DNA from: Streptomyces sp. YS415
GTDB lineage: Bacteria; Actinomycetota; Actinomycetes; Streptomycetales; Streptomycetaceae
Length of the DNA: 64,000 nucleotides
NCBI RefSeq assembly: GCF_023544665.1
Contig: NZ_JAMJFL010000025.1
Location: 55,707 to 119,706, forward strand
Reading direction: 5' to 3'
The notes beneath the pieces are model-generated. The model was not told the origin of the DNA. It worked only from the letters and a program-made list of their open reading frames with translations, and did no database searches. Of the stretch, positions 58,777-64,000 are shown piece by piece. Every line of letters begins with the position of its first letter. Position 1 is the stretch's first letter. The translations under genes were made by a program, and so were the position numbers.

Positions 58777-59859
58777 TCAGAACGTCACCAGCGCCCGGCC
58801 GCCCTTTCCGGCCAGCATGTTGTCGAAGGCCGCCGGGATGTCCTCGAGGCCGATCCGCTCGGTCACCAGCATTCCGAGGTCCAGGCGTCCCTCGCGGACG
58901 TGTTCGGCCAGCACCGGGACGTCCCGCGCGGGGTCCGCGTTGCCGTAGACGCAGCCGGACAGGGTGCGGCCCCAGTGGAAGATCTCCAGGGCGTTGAAGG
59001 TGACCTGCTGGTCCTTGCCGCCGATGCCGACCACCGTCGTACGGCCGCCGCGGCGGGTGGAGTCCCAGGCGGTGCGGATGGTGGACGCGCGGCCCACGCA
59101 CTCGATCGCCACGTCCACGCCCTGCTTGCCGGTCAGGCCCCGGATCTCGCGGGCGGTGGTCTCCGAGGCGATGAGGAACTCGGTGGCCCCGGCCGCGCGG
59201 GCCAGTTCCTCCTTGGCCGCGGAGACGTCCACCGCCACGATCCGCGAGGCGCCGGCGACCCGGGCCGACTGGAGCGCGGCGAGGCCGACCCCGCCGACGC
59301 CGTACACGGCCACCGTCTCGCCCTCGCGCACCTGCGCGGCGTGGTGGACGGCGCCGTAGCCGGTGAGCACCGCGCAGCCCAGCAGGGCCGCCTCGGTGAG
59401 CGGGACGCCGTCGGGGGCGGGCAGGATGCAGGACTCCGTGACGACCGTCTCCTCGGCGAACGCGGCCACGTTCAGGCCGGGGTGGAGGTCGGTGCCGTCG
59501 GAGGCGCGATGGGCGTAGACATGGGCGGCGCCGCTCAGGGCGTTGGCGCACAGCCAGATCTCCCCCAGGGTGCAGGCGTGGCAGCTGCCGCAGGCGGGGG
59601 CCCAGTTGAGGACGACCGCGTCGCCCGGTGCCACCCGGGTGACGCCCTCGCCGACCGCGACCACCGTGCCCGCGCCCTCGTGGCCGAGGACGGCGGGGAC
59701 GGGCAGGCGCATCGTGCCGTTGGACAGCGAGAGGTCGGAGTGACAGACGCCCGCGGCGACGAGCCGGACGCGGACCTGGCCGGGGCCCGGGTCCGGCAGG
59801 TCGATCTCGGCGATCTCCAGCGGAGCGCCCACGGCGGGCAGGACAGCGGCGCGAACCAT
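58777..59859 (-). CDS. Zinc-dependent alcohol dehydrogenase
   Basis: This 360-residue medium-chain dehydrogenase has catalytic-zinc ligands in GVCHSDLSL and GHEGAGTVV with a further Cys, and structural-zinc cysteines in CGSCHACTLGEIWLC. The NAD-binding motif is VAVYGVGGVGLAALQSARVAGAS. It resembles class III-like or actinobacterial adhB enzymes that oxidise primary alcohols; whether mycothiol is involved is unknown. GAGGAG precedes ATG 59859. It lies 14 nt downstream of the aldehyde dehydrogenase gene, so the pair would convert an alcohol to its acid. Confidence 0.93.
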   Translation of the reverse strand: MVRAAVLPAVGAPLEIAEIDLPDPGPGQVRVRLVAAGVCHSDLSLSNGTMRLPVPAVLGHEGAGTVVAVGEGVTRVAPGDAVVLNWAPACGSCHACTLGEIWLCANALSGAAHVYAHRASDGTDLHPGLNVAAFAEETVVTESCILPAPDGVPLTEAALLGCAVLTGYGAVHHAAQVREGETVAVYGVGGVGLAALQSARVAGASRIVAVDVSAAKEELARAAGATEFLIASETTAREIRGLTGKQGVDVAIECVGRASTIRTAWDSTRRGGRTTVVGIGGKDQQVTFNALEIFHWGRTLSGCVYGNADPARDVPVLAEHVREGRLDLGMLVTERIGLEDIPAAFDNMLAGKGGRALVTF

Positions 59860-59873
59860 GGCGGTGAACTCCT

Positions 59874-61259
59874 CTAGAACTGAAGGGACTTGGTCTGGAG
59901 GTACTCGGCGAGACCGTGCGTGCCGAGCTCCCGGCCGACGCCCGACTGCTTGTAACCGCCGAAGGGGGCGAGGGGGTTGAAACGGCCGCCGTTGATGTCG
60001 ACCTGGCCGGTCTCCATCCGGCGGGCGAAGGCGACCGCCTCCGTCTCGTCGCCCCACACCGCCCCCGCGAGGCCGTAGACGGTGCCGTTGGCGATGCGCA
60101 GGGCGTCGTCCTCGTCCTCGTACCGCAGGATCGACAGGACCGGGCCGAAGATCTCCTCCTGCGCGATCGTCATCTCGGGGGTGACGTCGGCGAAGACCGT
60201 CGGGCTGACGAAGTAGCCCTGCTCGCGCGGGGATTCGGTGCCGCCCGCGACGATGCGGGCGCCCTCGGCGACCCCCTGGTCGATGTAGCCGCACACCCGC
60301 TCGCGCTGCCGCGCGTTCACCACCGGACCGATGCGCTCCCCGTACTTCGCGGCGGCGGCGGTGGCGAGGGCGACCGCCTCGTCGTACTGGGAGGTGTGCA
60401 CGAGCATGCGGGTCCAGGCGCTGCACGTCTGCCCGGAGTTGGACATCACGTTGGCGACGCCGACGTTGACCGCCTTGGCGAGGTCGGCGCTCGGCAGGAT
60501 GACGTTGGCGGACTTGCCGCCGAGTTCGAGGGCGACCTTCTTGACCGCGGCGCCGGCCGTCGCGGCGATCTGCCGGCCGACGGCCGTGGAGCCGGTGAAG
60601 GAGACCAGGTCGACGCCCGGGTGCTCGACGAGGGCCTGGCCCGCGACCCGGCCGAGGCCGGTGACCAGGTTGAAGACGCCCGCCGGCACCCCGGCCTCGT
60701 GCACCGCCTCGGCGAAGAGCTGGGCGGTCAGCGGGGTGTCCTCGGCGGGCTTGAGGACGACCGTGCAACCCGCGGCGAGCGCGGGGGCGACCTTGGCGAC
60801 GATCTGGTGGAGCGGGTAGTTCCAGGGGGTGATCGCGGCGACCACGCCGATCGGCTCGTGCAGGACGGTGGAGTTGCCGACCTTCTCCTCGAAGGCGTAC
60901 GTCGCCGCGAGCTCGGCGTACGAGCCCGCGACCGCGATCGGTACGGAGGCGTGGACCGCCTGGGAGAAGGCGAGCGGCGAGCCGAGCTCCGCGGTGACCG
61001 TCTCGGCGATCTCGTCCTTGCGGGCGGCGAGGACGTCCCGCAGGGCGGCGAGACGCTCCGCGCGGTCGGCGGGCGACGTCGCGGCCCAGCCCGCGAGGGC
61101 ACTGCGCGCGGCCTGTACGGCTTTGTCCACGTCCTCGGCGCCGGCCGCGGGGACCTGGGCGATGATCTGCTCATCGGCCGGGTTGACGACGTCGATCGCG
61201 CCCCGGTCGGCTGCGGGGTGCCAGGCTCCGTCGATGTAGAAGCCGTCGTGTGCCTTCAT
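59874..61259 (-). CDS. NAD(P)-dependent aldehyde dehydrogenase
   Basis: This 461-residue ALDH has the cofactor motif ITPWNYPLHQIVAKVAPALAAG, FTGSTAVGR, the general-base Glu in ALELGGKSANVIL, and the catalytic Cys in NSGQTCSAWTRMLV. The length is slightly short but all domains are present, including the C-terminal FGGYKQSGVGRELG. It oxidises an aldehyde, perhaps the product of the adjacent alcohol dehydrogenase. Its promoter carries the operator shared with acd. ATG 61259 has GGAAGGA upstream. Confidence 0.94.
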   Translation of the reverse strand: MKAHDGFYIDGAWHPAADRGAIDVVNPADEQIIAQVPAAGAEDVDKAVQAARSALAGWAATSPADRAERLAALRDVLAARKDEIAETVTAELGSPLAFSQAVHASVPIAVAGSYAELAATYAFEEKVGNSTVLHEPIGVVAAITPWNYPLHQIVAKVAPALAAGCTVVLKPAEDTPLTAQLFAEAVHEAGVPAGVFNLVTGLGRVAGQALVEHPGVDLVSFTGSTAVGRQIAATAGAAVKKVALELGGKSANVILPSADLAKAVNVGVANVMSNSGQTCSAWTRMLVHTSQYDEAVALATAAAAKYGERIGPVVNARQRERVCGYIDQGVAEGARIVAGGTESPREQGYFVSPTVFADVTPEMTIAQEEIFGPVLSILRYEDEDDALRIANGTVYGLAGAVWGDETEAVAFARRMETGQVDINGGRFNPLAPFGGYKQSGVGRELGTHGLAEYLQTKSLQF

Positions 61260-61290
61260 CGGGTTCCTTCCGGGCGTCTTGCGGCTGCGG

Positions 61291-61329
61291 GTGCGTGGGG
61301 GCTGGTCGCGCAGTTCCCCGCGCCCCTTA
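61291..61329. repeat. Dispersed Streptomyces intergenic repeat
   Basis: The stretch containing GGGGGCTGGTCGCGCAGTTC and the following CCCGCGCCCC matches a sequence I recall in many Streptomyces intergenic regions. It lies in the leader of the aldehyde dehydrogenase gene, between operator and start codon. Confidence 0.55.
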
Positions 61330-61351
61330 CCGGCGTCAGCGAACCGCCCCT

Positions 61352-61370
61352 AAACTAGCGCCGATAGTTT
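61352..61370. promoter_or_regulatory. Shared TetR operator, aldehyde dehydrogenase promoter
   Basis: AAACTAGCGCCGATAGTTT contains perfect AAACTA/TAGTTT arms. It is nearly the same as the acd/tetR element at 55500-55518. It lies 93-111 nt upstream of the aldehyde dehydrogenase ATG. Confidence 0.75.
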
Positions 61371-61408
61371 TATGGCACCAGGGCTGCCGCCGTGGCACGG
61401 CTCACCCT

Positions 61409-61421
61409 GCCCCGAAGGGGC
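61409..61421 (-). terminator. Small hairpin at the end of the DUF3574 gene
   Basis: GCCCC-GAA-GGGGC abuts the stop codon of the minus-strand DUF3574 gene. It is a short stem and only a possible terminator. Confidence 0.4.
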
Positions 61422-61889
61422 TCAGAAGTCGACCCTCGCCCGGTCGTCCACCCTGGCCACGGACTCCTGGCCGAACTCCTTCTCGTAGGCCCGGCGGATC
61501 TCCTCGATCTTGCGGTCACTGGTCCGCGCCGCCTCGACCGGGTACAGCAGGATCAGCTCGTACGACCGCTCCTTCTCGATCGTGCCGCTCGCGTCCCGCC
61601 ACTGGCCGCGGCCGGTCTGGACGGTGAGGCCGTCCGGGAAGTCGGGGGTGACCTCCTCGTCGACGAAGCCCATGAACTGTTCGTCGGTGACGGCCGGGCC
61701 GCCGCCCGGGCGTTCGGTGCCGAAGAGGAGCCGGCTCTCCACGTAGGGCTCGCCCCGCTGCGGGACGGCGGCGGCCTCACCGTCGTCGAGGGTGGCGTAG
61801 GCGGTGGGGGCGGCCACGGCGAGCAGGAGGCCGGCGGTCACCAGGACGGCGCGGCCGCGGGTGAGGGTGGGTGTCATGGGAGGGTTCAT
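61422..61889 (-). CDS. DUF3574 secreted protein
   Basis: This 155-residue protein has a signal peptide (about 1-33: RGRAVLVTAGLLLAVAAPTAYA) and the DUF3574 core YVESRLLFGTERPGGGPAVTD, FMGFVDEEVTPDFPDGLTV and GQWRDASGTIEKERSYELI. The family is of unknown function. ATG 61889 is favoured because AAGGGA lies upstream. It follows the ABC ATPase gene by 19 nt on the same strand, but the products suggest no common pathway. Confidence 0.87.
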   Translation of the reverse strand: MNPPMTPTLTRGRAVLVTAGLLLAVAAPTAYATLDDGEAAAVPQRGEPYVESRLLFGTERPGGGPAVTDEQFMGFVDEEVTPDFPDGLTVQTGRGQWRDASGTIEKERSYELILLYPVEAARTSDRKIEEIRRAYEKEFGQESVARVDDRARVDF

Positions 61890-61908
61890 GCCCCATCCCT
61901 TACGGCCC

Positions 61909-63258
61909 CTACTCCTCCAGGTCCGGCAGCCGCGCCGGTGTCGGGCAGATCCGTTCGCCGTGCTGGTCGAAGACGAACAGATGGGCGATGTCGACGAGCA
62001 GCGGCACCTGCATGCCGTGCCGGAGGTCGATGTCGGGGGTGGTGCGGACGATCAGGTCGCCGGGCAGCCGGCCCTCGGGCGGCACGGGCTCGGAGGGGCG
62101 TGCGGGGCCGGTGTCGCGCGGCTCCTCCAGCACCCCCACCGACCCGGCCCGCAGCGCGCCCGCCCGCTCCCGGAGCCGGTTCAGCACGGTGCCGCCGTCC
62201 CGCCTGCGCCGCCGCACCCTGCCCAGCGGCCGGGGGGCCTCCAGCTCGGGCACGACGGCCGGGCGGGATCCGGTGTTGAAGTGGACGAGCACCTCGTGGC
62301 CCTGGAACTCGACGTGCTCCACCAGCCCGGTGATCAGCACCTCTCCCGGCCGGGCGTCCGCCGGCTTGGCGATCCGCACGGACTCCGAGCGCAGGCCCAC
62401 GATGACCTCGCGCCCCTGCTGGACCCGGAGCAACTGGTGGTCCTGGGAGAGGGGTTCGGGCAGCCGCAGGTACTGCTTGCCGAGGCTGATGGTCATCGCC
62501 CCGTCGAGCGGGGCACGGACGACTCCGCGCAGCAGGTTGATGCGGGGGATGCCGATGAAGGCGGCGACGAAGACGTTGCGGGGCAGGGCGTAGACCTCGC
62601 GCGGGGTGCCGATCTGCTGGAGCACCCCGCCGCGCAGGACGGCGACCCGGTCGCCGAGCGACATGGCCTCGCCCTGGTCATGGGTGACGTAGACCGTGGT
62701 GACGCCCAGTTCGCGGGTGAGCTTGGTGATCTCGGCGCGCAGATGGTTGCGGAGCTTGGCGTCCAGGTTGGACAGCGGCTCGTCCATCAGGAAGGCGGAG
62801 GGGTGGCGGGCGATGGCCCGGCCCATGGCGACGCGCTGGCGTTCGCCGCCGGAGAGCTGGGCGGGCAGCCGGTCGAGCAGGTCCTCGATCCCGAGCATGC
62901 GGGCGGTGGCGTCGACCCGGGGGCGGGGGTCCTCGCCGGGGGTCTCGATGCGCAGCGGGAAGCCGATGTTGTCGCGGCTGGTCATGCTCGGGTAGAGGGC
63001 GAAGTTCTGGAAGACCATCGCCATGTCCCGGCCGGACGGGGGCAGGTCGTTGGCCCATTCGCCGTCGAGTCGGAGCTCGCCCTCGTCGATCTCCTCGAGT
63101 CCGGCGATCATTCTCAGCACCGTCGACTTGCCGCAGCCCGAGGGGCCGAGCAGGACGAGGAACTCGCCGGGCTCGATGTCCAACGTGAGCCGGTCCACCA
63201 CGCGGACGCCCTTGGTGTAACTCTTGCTCACGTCGTGCAGAGAGATGGCGCGTGTCAT
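61909..63258 (-). CDS. MalK/UgpC-type ABC transporter ATPase
   Basis: This 449-residue ATPase has Walker A GPSGCGKST at 38-46, Q-loop FQNFALYPSMT, signature LSGGERQRVAMGRAIARHP, Walker B FLMDEPLSNLDAK, the switch His in VYVTHDQ, and a C-terminal TOBE/regulatory region. A basic, poorly conserved insertion (about residues 340-390, VRRRRRDGG) makes it longer than the usual 360-380. No permease or binding protein is adjacent, so it may energise several sugar importers in the way MsiK does. That role is inference. Confidence 0.92.
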   Translation of the reverse strand: MTRAISLHDVSKSYTKGVRVVDRLTLDIEPGEFLVLLGPSGCGKSTVLRMIAGLEEIDEGELRLDGEWANDLPPSGRDMAMVFQNFALYPSMTSRDNIGFPLRIETPGEDPRPRVDATARMLGIEDLLDRLPAQLSGGERQRVAMGRAIARHPSAFLMDEPLSNLDAKLRNHLRAEITKLTRELGVTTVYVTHDQGEAMSLGDRVAVLRGGVLQQIGTPREVYALPRNVFVAAFIGIPRINLLRGVVRAPLDGAMTISLGKQYLRLPEPLSQDHQLLRVQQGREVIVGLRSESVRIAKPADARPGEVLITGLVEHVEFQGHEVLVHFNTGSRPAVVPELEAPRPLGRVRRRRRDGGTVLNRLRERAGALRAGSVGVLEEPRDTGPARPSEPVPPEGRLPGDLIVRTTPDIDLRHGMQVPLLVDIAHLFVFDQHGERICPTPARLPDLEE

Positions 63259-63433
63259 GAGGGGTGCCCCCGGGGGCTACGTCGGCGGCCCTGGTACTCC
63301 GCGGCTTGACACCCCGTGCGGGTCGTACGGGGCCTGTGGGTCACGGAAGTTAACGGAATGTAGGCGGCCGGGGGAAGAGAATGGGCATGATCGGACGCGG
63401 CCGTCCAGCAAGTGAGAAAGCGGACGTCCGAAT

Positions 63434-64000
63434 TCAGCGCCGGGCGGGGGCGGCCGGGGCCTCACGGACCTTCACGAGATGCGCGAAGACCACGACGTTG
63501 CCCGAATATCCGGTCCTGCGGTCGTAGTTCCCGCCGCAGGTGATCAGCCGCAGTTCGGGGCGGGCCCGGGCGGCGTACACCTCGACGCTGGGGAACCGGT
63601 CCTTCTCGTACGTCTTGACCGCGTCGACGACGTAGACGGCGGTCCGTCCGTCGGCGCGCCGGATCTCCACCGTGCGTCCACGGCGCAGCTCGGTGAGTCC
63701 GGAGAAGACGGCGGGGCCGGTGTCGGTGTCGAGGTGTCCCACGGCGACGGCGGTGCCGGGTTCGCCGGGCGTCGGCCCGTCGGCGTACCAGCCGACCAGG
63801 TTGGGGTCGTCGTCGGGGGGTGCGGGCAGCCGGTGCTGACGGTCCAGGCGCAGGTCCATGACCGGGGCGTCGATGTCGAGGTAGCCGATGGACAGGCGGG
63901 TCGCCCGGGAGCGCGGGAGGGGGCGGGCGACGGGCCGGGGGCGGGGGGCGGCCTTCGCCGCGGGGGTCCGCGGCGCCTGGGCGGCCGGCCGCCGGGAGGT
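63434..64000 (-). CDS. Class F sortase, partial (N-terminus beyond the window)
   Basis: This frame stays open to the right edge, giving 188 codons. It begins in an Ala/Pro/Arg-rich linker, then IGYLDIDAPVMDLRLD leads into the sortase barrel. The catalytic His is in AVAVGHLDTDTGPAVF, the catalytic Cys in RLITCGG, and a downstream Arg follows in DRRTGYSGNVVVFAHL. Class F sortases are secreted transpeptidases of actinobacteria. The signal/anchor at the N-terminus is not visible. It is probably not the enzyme for the LAXTG chaplin, which class E sortases process. Confidence 0.9.
   Translation of the reverse strand, partial: TSRRPAAQAPRTPAAKAAPRPRPVARPLPRSRATRLSIGYLDIDAPVMDLRLDRQHRLPAPPDDDPNLVGWYADGPTPGEPGTAVAVGHLDTDTGPAVFSGLTELRRGRTVEIRRADGRTAVYVVDAVKTYEKDRFPSVEVYAARARPELRLITCGGNYDRRTGYSGNVVVFAHLVKVREAPAAPARR

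Noticed and set aside
1..64000. CRISPR arrays, insertion sequences, integrases or prophage genes
   Set aside because: No regularly spaced repeats, transposase, integrase or phage structural genes were found. The repeats after the EamA gene have no spacers.

Overview
The window is chromosomal DNA of a Streptomyces or very close relative. It has very high GC, dense head-to-tail genes with third-position G/C bias, chaplin genes, a mycothiol gene (mshC), F420-type and GntR/TetR/IclR-rich gene content, many leaderless-looking starts, and a glycerol operon next to metH. From memory, the gene order closely follows the S. coelicolor core-chromosome stretch from metH through the gyl operon, parJ, mshC, chpC/chpH, the gluconate genes and soxR. 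That comparison is recollection, not a search. There is no rRNA, CRISPR array, insertion sequence, prophage or replication origin.

Region 1 (1-7.6 kb): the N-terminal part of metH on the minus strand, divergent from gylR and the gylCAB glycerol operon. Two near-identical operator-like sequences lie in front of gylR and gylC. A FadR-type GntR gene follows, with a 27-bp palindrome over its promoter. Region 2 (7.7-16.5 kb): a PAC2/ParJ-like gene, a Tat-exported beta-propeller protein, mshC, three actinobacterial conserved genes (SCO1664-like kinase fold, DUF3090, histidine phosphatase), corA, a ferritin-like diiron protein and an F420-type LLM oxidoreductase. Region 3 (16.6-24.4 kb): an aldo/keto reductase overlapping a RecD2-like protein that appears to have lost its Walker A motif, then two small conserved genes, the chaplins chpC (LAXTG-anchored) and chpH (with a BldN-like promoter), an M20 hydrolase, tRNA-Leu(GAG) and a decayed alpha/beta-hydrolase gene.

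Region 4 (24.6-33.1 kb): a 1284-residue Pls/PosA-type synthetase (adenylation, carrier, membrane and hexapeptide-repeat domains) followed by an M1 metallopeptidase and a YchJ protein. This parallels the poly-epsilon-lysine synthetase/degrading-enzyme pair. The gluconate regulator, kinase and permease come next. Region 5 (33-41 kb): a molybdenum oxidoreductase with a cytochrome b partner, an APC permease, a TPR protein, a DMT transporter, a NUDIX enzyme, two DUF202 proteins, an NADPH:quinone reductase-like enzyme and a histidine-rich protein.

Region 6 (41-46.6 kb): convergent operons encoding an aminoglycoside-phosphotransferase-like kinase plus an ACAD10/11-like dehydrogenase, and an SDR, an acyl-CoA ligase and a TetR regulator. 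The two promoters share a TetR-like operator. The gene set resembles bacterial levulinate/4-hydroxyacid catabolism. Region 7 (46.7-54.2 kb): a NamZ-type muramidase, an alpha/beta hydrolase, a zinc-ribbon protein, a BKACE enzyme, an Rnl5-type RNA ligase, soxR, a MaoC hydratase and its TetR. Region 8 (54.2-64 kb): an acyl-CoA dehydrogenase and an aldehyde/alcohol dehydrogenase pair that share a 19-bp operator probably bound by the TetR at 55545. Also here are an ArsR-type regulator, an EamA transporter with a repeat-expanded tail, a DUF3574 secreted protein, a MalK/UgpC-type ATPase and a truncated class F sortase.
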